This document shows positions 54,895-62,528 of a DNA stretch of 64,000 nucleotides, in pieces. The notes beneath the pieces were generated by a model that was not told where the DNA came from, made no database searches, and saw nothing but the letters and a program-made list of their open reading frames with translations. The position numbers were made by a program, and so were the translations under genes. Numbering within the stretch: the stretch's first letter is position 1; each line of letters starts with the position of its first letter. Origin of the DNA: Aureimonas sp. AU12 (GTDB lineage: Bacteria > Pseudomonadota > Alphaproteobacteria > Rhizobiales > Rhizobiaceae); the NCBI RefSeq assembly GCF_001463705.1, contig NZ_BBWH01000015.1:1-64000 (forward strand), read 5' to 3'.

Positions 54895-55599
54895 TCAGGG
54901 CAGGTAGGGCACGGTCCGGCGCCAGTCGTCGGCCAATTCGGCCAACCGCTTCTCGCGCAGAAGCCGGGCCCAGGTCTCGCCTTCGGCCTCGACGGCGAGG
55001 CACGCGCCCTCGACGACGCGCCGGCCGTCTTCGCCGGTTTCCAGCCGCACGAGCACCGCCAGCCAGGAGGTCAGGGCGAGGCGCGCGTCGTCGCCCCCCT
55101 CGCCATGGGCCACCGGCGCGCCGGGCAGGAGGGTGCGCGACAGGCAATTGCGCAGGATGCCGCCCGCCGCCATGCGATGGGCCCGCGTCACGGCGGCGAG
55201 GATCGGGTCGGTTCCCACGGGCAGGTCGGCGGCGGGCCGCGCCGCGAGCTTCAGTTCCGAGACGAGGGAGCCCGCAGGCTCGGCACCGCGCAGGATCTCG
55301 CGGCACACGGCATAGAGATCGCCGGGCCGCTCGGTCCCCCGTCCGCCGCGAAGGCCGACGGCGAGCCGGTCGAGCCGCTGGCCGAGATCGGCGCCCTCGC
55401 GCGGCAGCACCCGCGCGGCGACTTCCTCGGCCCGCGACAGCACGCCGTCGGCGAAGCTCGCCAGACCCCGCGTCGGCCGCGGCGTTCCGAACAGCCGGCT
55501 CGACACCGCGCCCGAGCGCGCTTCGAGGCGGATCGAGCAGCGCAGGTCTCGTATTCCTTCCTTGAAGGGAAGCGATAAGCTATCGGGATGAGGCAACAT
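54895..55599 (-). CDS. Protein of unknown function, unknown pair member 1
   Basis: 234-residue soluble protein, no signal peptide or membrane helix, no family recognised. It is Arg/Leu/Ala-rich and probably helical in the middle (LASFADGVLSRAEEVAARVL, LGQRLDRLAVGLRGG). A C-terminal half with ALTSWLAVLVRLETGEDGRR and ETWARLLREKRLAELADDW follows. The start at 55599 has GGAGAG upstream. It is divergent from the SorC regulator gene, with an inverted repeat in between, and is followed by a second unknown gene. It could be controlled with the PTS locus or be independent. Confidence 0.7.
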   Translation of the reverse strand: MLPHPDSLSLPFKEGIRDLRCSIRLEARSGAVSSRLFGTPRPTRGLASFADGVLSRAEEVAARVLPREGADLGQRLDRLAVGLRGGRGTERPGDLYAVCREILRGAEPAGSLVSELKLAARPAADLPVGTDPILAAVTRAHRMAAGGILRNCLSRTLLPGAPVAHGEGGDDARLALTSWLAVLVRLETGEDGRRVVEGACLAVEAEGETWARLLREKRLAELADDWRRTVPYLP

Positions 55600-55619
55600 C
55601 GAACTCTCCAACCTGTAGC

Positions 55620-55648
55620 GGATTTCTAGCATATGGGCATGGAAATCC
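55620..55648. promoter_or_regulatory. Inverted repeat GGATTTC-N15-GAAATCC
   Basis: Perfect 7-bp arms in the 161-bp divergent region between the unknown pair and the SorC regulator, 21 bp upstream of the unknown gene start. The interior is AT-rich (CATATG) and could hold a -10 element (TATGCT on the minus strand). Candidate operator shared by both directions. Confidence 0.45.
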
Positions 55649-55760
55649 AGAGGGCTTATATGGATCGACCCCGAACCAGACCGTCGACGACCGGGCTCTC
55701 CCGGCCGCTAGGCCCGGTATCGTGCAAGAGGCCGAAAGCCCGCGCGATGGGCCCATTCTG

Positions 55761-56753
55761 ATGGCCGGCCCGAACGGCTCGGCCTCATCCGAGCGCGCCG
55801 CCGAGATCGGCTCGCGGGCCGACCGCATGCGGGTGCGCGCGGCCTGGATGTATTACGTCGAGCAGATGACGCAGAACGATATCGCGACCGCGCTCGGCAT
55901 CGGCCGGGTCAGCGTCGTGCGTCTGCTGGCGGAGGCGCGCAACCGCTCGGAGGTGCGCATCTCCGTGGCCGGGGAACTTGCCGAACTCACGCAGATCGAG
56001 CGCGCGCTCGAAGCCCGGTTCACGCTGGAAACCGCGATCGTCGTGCCCGCGCCGGGTGCCGGCCGGGACCCCTCCCCGGTGATCAGCGCCGCCATCGGCG
56101 CCTACCTGTCGAAGACCGTGGCGAGCGGCATGACGGTCGGCCTCGGATGGGGGCGCACGCTTCTGGATTCGCTGCCCTTCACCGATGCCCAGCCGCTCGA
56201 CGACCTGCGCGTCGTCTCGCTTCTCGGCGGCATCTCTCAGGCGCATCGCTTCAACCCCGCGGAATTTGCCTGGCGCTTCGCCCAGATCTTCAACGGCGAC
56301 GCGTTCCTTCTCACCGCCCCCGCGATCGTCGACAGCTTGGCCACCAAGACCGCTCTCATCGAGCATTGCGGCCTGCGCTCGACGCTCGACATGGCCGCCC
56401 ATCTCGACCTCGTGGTGCTCAGCGTCGGCGGCATCGCCGCCAATGCCACGACCTACCGCACCGGCTACATCGCCGAGGAAGACCGCCTGTCGCTGCAAGA
56501 GGCCGGCGCGGTCGGCGACCTTCTGTTCCACTTCATCGACCGCGACGGCACGCTCGTCGATCATCCCATCAATTCCCTCATCATGTCGGCCGACATGGCC
56601 TCGATCCGGGGCGCAGCCCGGCGCGTCGTCGCATCCGGGGGCCCCGACAAGATCGACATCCTGCGCGCTTCGCTCGCCTTCGTGCGGCCGAGCGTCCTCA
56701 TCACCGACGAACTCACCGCGACATCCCTCCTCGACCAGACTGCCGACATCTGA
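55761..56753 (+). CDS. SorC/DeoR-family sugar-binding transcriptional regulator
   Basis: 330-residue regulator. The N-terminal HTH is at about 26-60 (MYYVEQMTQNDIATALGIGRVSVVRLLAEAR). The SorC effector domain spans about 75-330, with AIVVPAPGAGRDPSPVI, GMTVGLGWGRTLLDSL, DDLRVVSLLGG and a DIVLLSVGG-like LDLVVLSVGGI. Family members sense sugar phosphates and control polyol or PTS operons. It stands immediately before gutM-srlAEB, and a dyad overlaps the downstream promoter. A GTG at 55722 would add 13 residues; the ATG at 55761 is my choice. Confidence 0.88.
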   Translation: MAGPNGSASSERAAEIGSRADRMRVRAAWMYYVEQMTQNDIATALGIGRVSVVRLLAEARNRSEVRISVAGELAELTQIERALEARFTLETAIVVPAPGAGRDPSPVISAAIGAYLSKTVASGMTVGLGWGRTLLDSLPFTDAQPLDDLRVVSLLGGISQAHRFNPAEFAWRFAQIFNGDAFLLTAPAIVDSLATKTALIEHCGLRSTLDMAAHLDLVVLSVGGIAANATTYRTGYIAEEDRLSLQEAGAVGDLLFHFIDRDGTLVDHPINSLIMSADMASIRGAARRVVASGGPDKIDILRASLAFVRPSVLITDELTATSLLDQTADI

Positions 56754-56774
56754 TCTCCTGCGATAGACGAAATC

Positions 56775-56806
56775 GAACATCTTGACACGGTCGAAGTCAA
56801 ATGTTC
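56775..56806 (+). promoter_or_regulatory. SorC operator candidate and promoter of the PTS operon
   Basis: Inverted repeat GAACATCTTGAC-N9-GTCAAATGTTC, arms matching except for one extra base. It contains a -35-like TTGACA (56782-56787) and is followed at 18 bp by CATGAT (56806-56811) as a possible -10. It lies between the SorC gene and gutM, so the dyad would cover the core promoter. Confidence 0.6.
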
Positions 56807-56820
56807 ATGATCGCCGATAG

Positions 56821-56838
56821 CGGGCCGAAAAGAGCCCG
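56821..56838 (+). other. Leader hairpin before gutM
   Basis: CGGGC-N8-GCCCG in the presumed 5' leader, ending 3 bp before the GGGGGAGG ribosome-binding site of gutM. It may modulate translation or be incidental; arms are only 5 bp. Confidence 0.3.
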
Positions 56839-56854
56839 TCGGGGGAGGTTCCAC

Positions 56855-57286
56855 ATGTGGGGTTGGCAAGGGGTGCTGATGCTTCTGGCGGCGGCTTGGC
56901 TGCTCCAGTGCGTGGGAACATGGGTTCAGATCCAGCGCTACCGCTCCGCCTTCCGTGAGCTCTCGTCGGGCTGGGCGGACGGCTGGATGGGCGCCGGCAA
57001 GGGCGGGCGGTTTCCCCGCGCGGGTGCCATCGCCATGATCGTCGTCGCCCCCGACGACACCGTCCGGCGCGTCGTGGTGATCGCCGGGCGCACCGTCTTC
57101 GCCAAAGCCGAGCGGCTGGCCGCCTATGAGGGCCTGCCGGTCCAGGCGCTGCGCCGCGAGACCGCCGGCTCGCCGAAATCCTCGACCCGACAGGCCATCG
57201 TCGCCGCGCTCGACCAGATCGAGACCGTGCGCGCCAACCGGACGGCGCGCGAGGCCCGCCCGGCCGGGATGCCCGTCCCCGCCTGA
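56855..57286 (+). CDS. gutM: GutM-family glucitol operon activator
   Basis: 143-residue GutM family protein. An N-terminal hydrophobic helix (about 4-22, WQGVLMLLAAAWLLQCVG) is followed by WVQIQRYRSAFRELSSGW, then AMIVVAPDDTVRRVVVIAGRTVFA and RQAIVAALDQIE. E. coli GutM/SrlM is an auxiliary activator of the glucitol operon, and the mechanism is poorly known. The membrane anchor suggests it works at the inner membrane. The start at 56855 is fixed by GGGGGAGG 6 nt upstream; a start at 56801 would overlap the operator dyad. Confidence 0.85.
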   Translation: MWGWQGVLMLLAAAWLLQCVGTWVQIQRYRSAFRELSSGWADGWMGAGKGGRFPRAGAIAMIVVAPDDTVRRVVVIAGRTVFAKAERLAAYEGLPVQALRRETAGSPKSSTRQAIVAALDQIETVRANRTAREARPAGMPVPA

Positions 57287-57403
57287 TCGGCAACATCGTC
57301 TCGAGGGGTCGCGCCGTGGGAGCGCGGACGATCCCTTCGGTTTCAGTATCCAAGTTTCGACGAACGTCGCCACGCCCGCAGCGGGCAGGCCTGGGAGGGT
57401 CCG

Positions 57404-58237
57404 ATGACATTGACGATGATGCTGGCGCAGGGAGCGGCGGAGTTCGCCGCGCACGGCGCCGCCTATGCGCACGTTTTGGGAGACCCCGCCGCGGCGGCGC
57501 CGCTGGCCGATCTCGCCGGCCACAACGCTCTGGCCGACCAGGCCGGCCACGGCGCGACGCTTCTGGCTCAGGCCACCGACGCCGGCACTGCGCAGGCGAC
57601 GGTTCCCGCCACCGCCGGCGGGCCGATCTCGGCGGAGGAATACGCCCGCCGGGTCCAGCAGCTCTCCCCCGGCAATCAGGAGGAGCAGCTCGGCTGGCTC
57701 GCCACGATCGGGCGCCATTTCATCGGCGTCTTCCAGAAGGGCGGCGAGGTCTTCCTCGGCTTCGTCACCGGCATCATACCCACCCTCGTCGTGCTGATGA
57801 CCGCCTTCTACGCGCTCACCGGCATGATCGGCGAAGAGCGCGTCCACGGCCTCGCCCGCAAGGCCGGCCGCATCGCGCTGACGCGCTACACCGTCCTGCC
57901 GGTGCTGGCGATGTTCTTCCTCACCAACCCGATGGCCTACACGTTCGGCACGTTCCTCGAAGAGAAGCACAAGCCCGCCTTCTACGATTCGGCGGTGTCC
58001 TTCTGCCACCCGATCCTCGGCCTCTTTCCGCATGCCAATGCCGGCGAGTACTTCGTCTGGGGCGGGGTGCTCGTGGCGCTTCTGGAACTGGAGAATCGGG
58101 GCGTCGTGCCGCCCGGCTACCACATCAACCTCGCGATCTACTACTTCATCGTCGGCATCGTGGTGATCCTCCTCAAGGGCATCGTCACCGAGCGCATCAC
58201 GCGATTTCTCGCACAGCGCGAAGGCGTGACGCTCTAG
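57404..58237 (+). CDS. srlA: PTS glucitol/sorbitol-type EIIC component with N-terminal extension
   Basis: 277-residue inner-membrane EIIC of the glucitol PTS. The conserved part starts near residue 97: WLATIGRHFIGVFQKGGEVFLGFVTGIIPTLVVLM, then FFLTNPMAYTFGTFLEEKHKPAFYDS, CHPILGLFPHANAGEYFVWGG and VGIVVILLKGIVTERIT. E. coli SrlA is about 187 residues and lacks the first 95. The extra segment is Ala/Gly/His-rich and ends ISAEEYARRVQQLSPGNQEEQ. GGGAGG lies 5 nt before the ATG at 57404, so the extension is probably translated. Confidence 0.9.
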   Translation: MTLTMMLAQGAAEFAAHGAAYAHVLGDPAAAAPLADLAGHNALADQAGHGATLLAQATDAGTAQATVPATAGGPISAEEYARRVQQLSPGNQEEQLGWLATIGRHFIGVFQKGGEVFLGFVTGIIPTLVVLMTAFYALTGMIGEERVHGLARKAGRIALTRYTVLPVLAMFFLTNPMAYTFGTFLEEKHKPAFYDSAVSFCHPILGLFPHANAGEYFVWGGVLVALLELENRGVVPPGYHINLAIYYFIVGIVVILLKGIVTERITRFLAQREGVTL

Positions 58238-58262
58238 GCGCGCGAACGGGAGGGACAGTTTC

Positions 58263-59297
58263 ATGATCAAGACCTACAACGCCATTCGCGTCTCGCAGGG
58301 CAAGGGCGGCTGGGGCGGCCCGCTGGTGATCCAGCCGACCCCCGAGCGCGACAAGATCGTCGCCGTGACCGGCGGCGGCATTCCCGCCGTCGCCCTGCGC
58401 CTCGCCGAACTGACGGGCGCCACCGTCGTGGACGGCTTCCGCAACCCGCCGCTCGAAAGCGAGATGGCGGCCGTGGTGATCGACTGCGGCGGCACCGCGC
58501 GCTGCGGCGTCTATGCCCGCAAGCGCATCCCCACCATCAACATCATGCAGGTGGGCCAGTCCGGTCCGCTCGCCCAGTTCATCACCGAAGACATCTACGT
58601 CTCCGGCGTGACCGTCGGCGACATGACGCCGGTGGATGGCGCCAGCGGCCAGGGCGCGGCTTCGCCGGCCGGGATGGGCCAGCCGGCGGCGGCCCCGCGC
58701 TCCTTCTCCTCGCCGGCGGAAGCCACCGCCGCGCTCGGCTCCGCGATTCCCATCTCGTCGCAGGGCGGCTTCATCGGCGCCATCACCTCGGTCGGCCGCG
58801 TCATGGGCCGGGCGGTCGGCATCTTCTTCAATGCCGGGCGGCGCACCATCGACATGGTGATCCGCAACGTCCTGCCCTTCATGGCCTTCGTGACCATGCT
58901 GATCGGCATCATCCTCTACACGGGTGTCGGTGATCTCCTCGCCGCGCCGATGGGCCCGCTCGCCAACAACATCGTCGGCCTCATCATCCTCTCGGCGATC
59001 TGCGGCCTGCCTTTCCTGTCGCCGATCCTCGGCCCCGGCGCCGTCATCGCGCAGGTGATCGGCGTCGCCATCATCGGTCCGCAGATCGCCAACGGCACCA
59101 TCGCCCCGGCGATGGCCCTGCCGGCGCTGTTTGCCTACAACACGCAGGTCGGCTGCGACTTCGTGCCGGTGGGTCTGGCGCTCGGCGAGGCCAAGCCCAA
59201 GACGATCGAGATCGGCGTCCCCGCCGTTCTCATCAGCCGGCAGATCATGGGCCCGGTCTCCGTGCTCATCGCCTGGGGCGCCAGCTTCTTCCTCTGA
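58263..59297 (+). CDS. srlE: PTS glucitol/sorbitol-type EIIBC component
   Basis: 344-residue protein. The cytoplasmic EIIB domain (about 1-125) has VSQGKGGWGGPLVIQPT and the conserved VVIDCGGTARCGVYARKRIP with Cys75 and Cys81, one of which accepts the phosphoryl group. An Ala/Pro/Ser-rich linker (about 125-165) follows. The membrane EIIC2 domain (about 170-344) has TIDMVIRNVLPFMAFVTML, PFLSPILGPGAVIAQVIGV and GCDFVPVGLALGEAKPKTI. These match E. coli SrlE block by block. It starts 25 bp after srlA. Confidence 0.92.
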   Translation: MIKTYNAIRVSQGKGGWGGPLVIQPTPERDKIVAVTGGGIPAVALRLAELTGATVVDGFRNPPLESEMAAVVIDCGGTARCGVYARKRIPTINIMQVGQSGPLAQFITEDIYVSGVTVGDMTPVDGASGQGAASPAGMGQPAAAPRSFSSPAEATAALGSAIPISSQGGFIGAITSVGRVMGRAVGIFFNAGRRTIDMVIRNVLPFMAFVTMLIGIILYTGVGDLLAAPMGPLANNIVGLIILSAICGLPFLSPILGPGAVIAQVIGVAIIGPQIANGTIAPAMALPALFAYNTQVGCDFVPVGLALGEAKPKTIEIGVPAVLISRQIMGPVSVLIAWGASFFL

Positions 59298-59318
59298 GCC
59301 GGCACCCCCAAGACCGGT

Positions 59319-59337
59319 CGGCGCGCGCGACGCGCCG
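59319..59337 (+). other. Stem-loop between srlE and srlB
   Basis: CGGCGCG-CGCGA-CGCGCCG, 7-bp stem and 5-nt loop, 21 bp after the srlE stop in a 102-bp gap. It may separate message levels for the membrane and soluble PTS proteins. Confidence 0.4.
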
Positions 59338-59399
59338 GCCCTTCCCGACCATCGGCCGGCATCGCGCCTCGGCGCCCGGCCCAGCCCCGGACACTCCCC

Positions 59400-59780
59400 A
59401 TGCCCGTCCATCTTCGAACCGTCGTCACCGCGGTCGGCCCCGACGTGCCCGATCTTCTGGAAGGCGGCGTCCTCATCCTCTTCGCCGACGGCGCCCCGCC
59501 GGAACTTGCAGAGGTCTCCGTTCTCCACCGCGTGACGGACGGACCGAGCATCGCAGCGCCTGCGGTCGGCGCGGCGATCCGCATCGGGTCGGTGGCGACG
59601 ACGTTGACGGGGCTCGGCGACCTCGCCTGGGCGAAGGTGCGCGACATCGGCCATGTCGTGATCAACTTCAACGGCGCGAGCGCGCCGGAGCGTCCCGGAG
59701 AGATCGCCGCCAGCGAGGTCGATGGTGCCGCGCTTGCGGCCGCGCTCACGGCCGGTGCCGAGATCGTCATCGGCAGCTAG
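59400..59780 (+). CDS. srlB: PTS glucitol/sorbitol-type EIIA component
   Basis: 126-residue cytoplasmic EIIA of the glucitol family. The phospho-accepting His is most likely His43 (AEVSVLHRVTDG), the same position as in E. coli SrlB, although the flanking residues differ (HCHGE in E. coli). The RDIGHVVINFNG segment and the PGEIAASEVDGAAL C-terminal part are family features. It receives phosphate from the HPr domain encoded by the next gene and passes it to Cys of SrlE. Confidence 0.87.
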   Translation: MPVHLRTVVTAVGPDVPDLLEGGVLILFADGAPPELAEVSVLHRVTDGPSIAAPAVGAAIRIGSVATTLTGLGDLAWAKVRDIGHVVINFNGASAPERPGEIAASEVDGAALAAALTAGAEIVIGS

Positions 59781-59829
59781 GCCGGGGCGCCTGCCCTTCC
59801 TCCGTTTTTGAGAATCGGACATCGGACCC

Positions 59830-61791
59830 ATGATCGAGCGATCCGTCGTCGTGCGCGTGCACGAGGGGCTGCATGCCCGCCCCGCCACGCAGTTCGTCAA
59901 GCTCGCCAAGGGCTTCGCCTGCGACATCGAGATCCGGTGCAACGGGCGGGGGGCCAGCGCCAAGAGCGCGGTCAAGCTGATGCTGCTCGGCGTGAAGGAA
60001 AACGACGAGGCGGTGCTGCGCGCCGAGGGCGAAGATGCCGCCGACGCCGTGTCGGCGCTTGCGACCTTCCTCCAGACCCCCGGTGCCGGCGACATCGCGC
60101 TGACGCCAGCGCGCGCCCCGGCCGCCGCTGCGGCCGAGACCGCCCCGCCCGCGTCGTCGTCACCAGCGCCGGTTCGTCCCGGCTGCCGGGGCGTTGCCGC
60201 CAGCGAGGGCACCTCGATCGGTCCCGCCTTCGCCTTCTTTCCCCAGCCGCTCGTTCTCGAACCCCGCACCGTCTCACCTGCCGAGATCCCCGGCGAAGTC
60301 GCGCGCTACCGGACGGCGCTCGCCGCGACGGTCGCATCGCTCGGTGAGGCCAAGAGCCGGCCGGGCCTGAAACGCGACGACGGCGCCATCATCGACGCCC
60401 TCATCGGCGTCGCCGAGGATGCCGACTTCATCGCGGCGAGCGAGGCCGCGATCGGTGCCGGGCGGGACGCGGAAAGCGCCGTGACGAGCGCCGGCCAGGA
60501 GATCGCCGCGAGCTTCGAAGCCATGGCCGATCCCTATCTTCGCGCCCGTGCCGAGGACATTCGCTCGGTGACGCGCAACCTCGTCCTCGCCCTTCTCGGG
60601 CGGCGGGACGCCTCGCTCGCCGAGATGCCGAAGGGCTCGATCATCGTCGCCGACGAGATCGCCGCGCTCGACCTCGCCAAGGCGACGCTCGCCGACATCG
60701 GCGGCATCGTCTGCCGCAAGGGCGCGGCCACGAGCCACGTCGCGATCATGGCTCGCGCCCATGCCATTCCGGCGGTGCTCGGCGCGGCCATCGACGAGGC
60801 GACGCTGCGCGCGGCGTCGAGCGTCGGCATGGACGGCACGACCGGCGAGATCGTGCTCGACCCCGGCGAGACCGATCGCGCCCGGTTCGAAGCGGCGATC
60901 GAGCGCGAGGCCGGCGAGCGGCGCAGCCTCGACGCCTACCGCACGCTGGAGCCCCGCACCCGCGACGGCCGGCGTATCGAGGTTGCCGCCAATCTCGGCT
61001 CGCTCGGCGAGATCGAGGGGGCGCTGGCGTCGGGCGCGATGGGCGTCGGCCTCTTCCGCACCGAGTTCCTGTTCATGGAGCGGCGCACCCTGCCGGACGA
61101 GGAGGAGCAGGCCGAGACCTATGCCGCGCTGGCGAAGGCATTCGCGCCCCATCCCGTGGTGATCCGCACCCTCGACATCGGCGGCGACAAGCCGGTGGCG
61201 GGGATCGACTTCGAGCACGAGGACAACCCGTTCCTCGGCTGGCGCGGCGTGCGCATGTGCCTGGAGCGGCCGGACGTCTTCAAGCCGCAGCTGCGGGCGC
61301 TCCTGCGCGCCGCCGTCGCCGGCAACGTCAAGATCCTCCTGCCGATGATCGCCGATGTCGACGAGGTTCGCGCCGTGCAGGCGCTGCTCGCGGAGTGCCG
61401 CTCCGAGCTCGACGCCGCCGGTGTGGTGCATGGCGCGGCCGAGCTCGGCGTCATGATCGAGACCCCGGCGGCCGTCTTCCTCGCCGCCGAGATCGCGCGC
61501 GAGGTCGATTTCTTCTCGGTCGGCACGAACGATCTGACGCAATATGTCATGGCCGCCGACCGGCTGAACCCGAAGGTCGCCAAGCTCAACCGGACGGAGC
61601 ACCCGGCCGTGCTCGCCGCGATCCGGCAGGCGGCGCGAGCAGCGCGCGAGGCCGGCATCTGGATCGGCGTCTGCGGCGAGGCCGCGGCGCGGCCGGACCT
61701 CATTCCCTTCTTCGTCGAGAACGGCGTGACCGAGCTGTCGATGAGCCCGGCCTCGATCCCCCGCGCCAAGAAGTGCGTCACCGAGATCTGA
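59830..61791 (+). CDS. HPr-Enzyme I fusion phosphotransferase
   Basis: 653-residue PTS protein with two parts. The HPr domain (1-90) has His15 in HEGLHARPA; the regulatory Ser46 region reads GASAKSAVKLMLLGV. An Ala/Pro linker (about 92-118) follows. The Enzyme I domain has His303 in RKGAATSHVAIMARAHAIPAV, then GVGLFRTEFLFMERRTLPDEEEQ, RTLDIGGDKPV, FFSVGTNDLTQYVMAADR and WIGVCGEAAARPDL. It draws phosphate from PEP and supplies the SrlAEB permease. This makes the operon a self-contained PTS. Confidence 0.93.
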   Translation: MIERSVVVRVHEGLHARPATQFVKLAKGFACDIEIRCNGRGASAKSAVKLMLLGVKENDEAVLRAEGEDAADAVSALATFLQTPGAGDIALTPARAPAAAAAETAPPASSSPAPVRPGCRGVAASEGTSIGPAFAFFPQPLVLEPRTVSPAEIPGEVARYRTALAATVASLGEAKSRPGLKRDDGAIIDALIGVAEDADFIAASEAAIGAGRDAESAVTSAGQEIAASFEAMADPYLRARAEDIRSVTRNLVLALLGRRDASLAEMPKGSIIVADEIAALDLAKATLADIGGIVCRKGAATSHVAIMARAHAIPAVLGAAIDEATLRAASSVGMDGTTGEIVLDPGETDRARFEAAIEREAGERRSLDAYRTLEPRTRDGRRIEVAANLGSLGEIEGALASGAMGVGLFRTEFLFMERRTLPDEEEQAETYAALAKAFAPHPVVIRTLDIGGDKPVAGIDFEHEDNPFLGWRGVRMCLERPDVFKPQLRALLRAAVAGNVKILLPMIADVDEVRAVQALLAECRSELDAAGVVHGAAELGVMIETPAAVFLAAEIAREVDFFSVGTNDLTQYVMAADRLNPKVAKLNRTEHPAVLAAIRQAARAAREAGIWIGVCGEAAARPDLIPFFVENGVTELSMSPASIPRAKKCVTEI

Positions 61792-61792
61792 C

Positions 61793-61823
61793 GAAAAAGC
61801 TGCGAGCACCGATGGGCGCTCGC
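61793..61823 (-). terminator. Rho-independent terminator for the HAD/AcoC-like operon
   Basis: On the minus strand a GCGAGC/GCTCGC stem with 10-nt loop is followed by AGCTTTTTC, about 30 bp after the HAD gene stop. It also sits just after the HPr-EI stop, so it may limit read-through from the plus strand. Confidence 0.6.
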
Positions 61824-61853
61824 GGCTCTTGAGACCGGATCATTGAGAAAAAC

Positions 61854-62513
61854 TCAGCGTGCGAGCTGGATGGCGATCTCGTCCCAGGACCGGGCGACGA
61901 AGTCGGCGCCGGCCGTCCGCAGAGCCTCGCCGGTATTGGCCAGGAGATGGGCGCCGCCGAGGAAGCCGTAGGCGGTCATTCCAGCCGCCTTGGCACCGAG
62001 AATGCCGAAGCGCGAGTCCTCGATCACCAGGCAGCGCTCGGGCGCCGCGCCCATCTGCCGGGCGGCATGCAGCACGAGATCGGGCGCCGGCTTGCCGTGC
62101 GCCACGTCGTGCGACGAGAAGATCGAGCCCTCAGGAAAGAAGCGCTCGAGGTCGCAGACCGACAGACTGTGCCGGATGCGCTGGTGATCGGAGGACGAGG
62201 CGACGCATCGCGGCGCATCGGACTCTTCGAGAAAGTCGATGACGCCGAGCACCGGCGCCAGATGCGCGGTGAACAGCGCCTTCGTCTCGCTCCAGAACAT
62301 CGGATGGTATTCGGCCGGCAGGGGCTTGCCCGTGCGCTCTTCCAGCCCGCTCAGGAGATCGGCGAACTTCTTGCCGACGACCTCGTCCACCATGCTCGCG
62401 GTGACCTCGATCCCGGCCTTGCGGAACACCGACTGCACGGCCCGCCGGGCGAGGATCTCGCTGTCCACGAGAACCCCGTCGCAGTCGAAGATGATGAGAT
62501 CGAAATCGGCCAT
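61854..62513 (-). CDS. HAD-family phosphatase (beta-phosphoglucomutase-like)
   Basis: 219-residue cytoplasmic HAD phosphatase, subfamily IA. The catalytic pair is Asp10/Asp12 in IIFDCDGVLVDSE. Motif II is CVASSSDHQRIRHSL, the Lys lies in HDVAHGKPAPDLVLHAA, and motif IV is CLVIEDSRFGILGAKAAGM. Relatives dephosphorylate small sugar or polyol phosphates. It ends the operon with the AcoC-like gene and converges on the PTS operon, so a PTS-generated polyol or ketose phosphate is a reasonable substrate. That link is inference. Confidence 0.88.
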   Translation of the reverse strand: MADFDLIIFDCDGVLVDSEILARRAVQSVFRKAGIEVTASMVDEVVGKKFADLLSGLEERTGKPLPAEYHPMFWSETKALFTAHLAPVLGVIDFLEESDAPRCVASSSDHQRIRHSLSVCDLERFFPEGSIFSSHDVAHGKPAPDLVLHAARQMGAAPERCLVIEDSRFGILGAKAAGMTAYGFLGGAHLLANTGEALRTAGADFVARSWDEIAIQLAR

Positions 62514-62528
62514 GCCTGCTTCGTTGCC

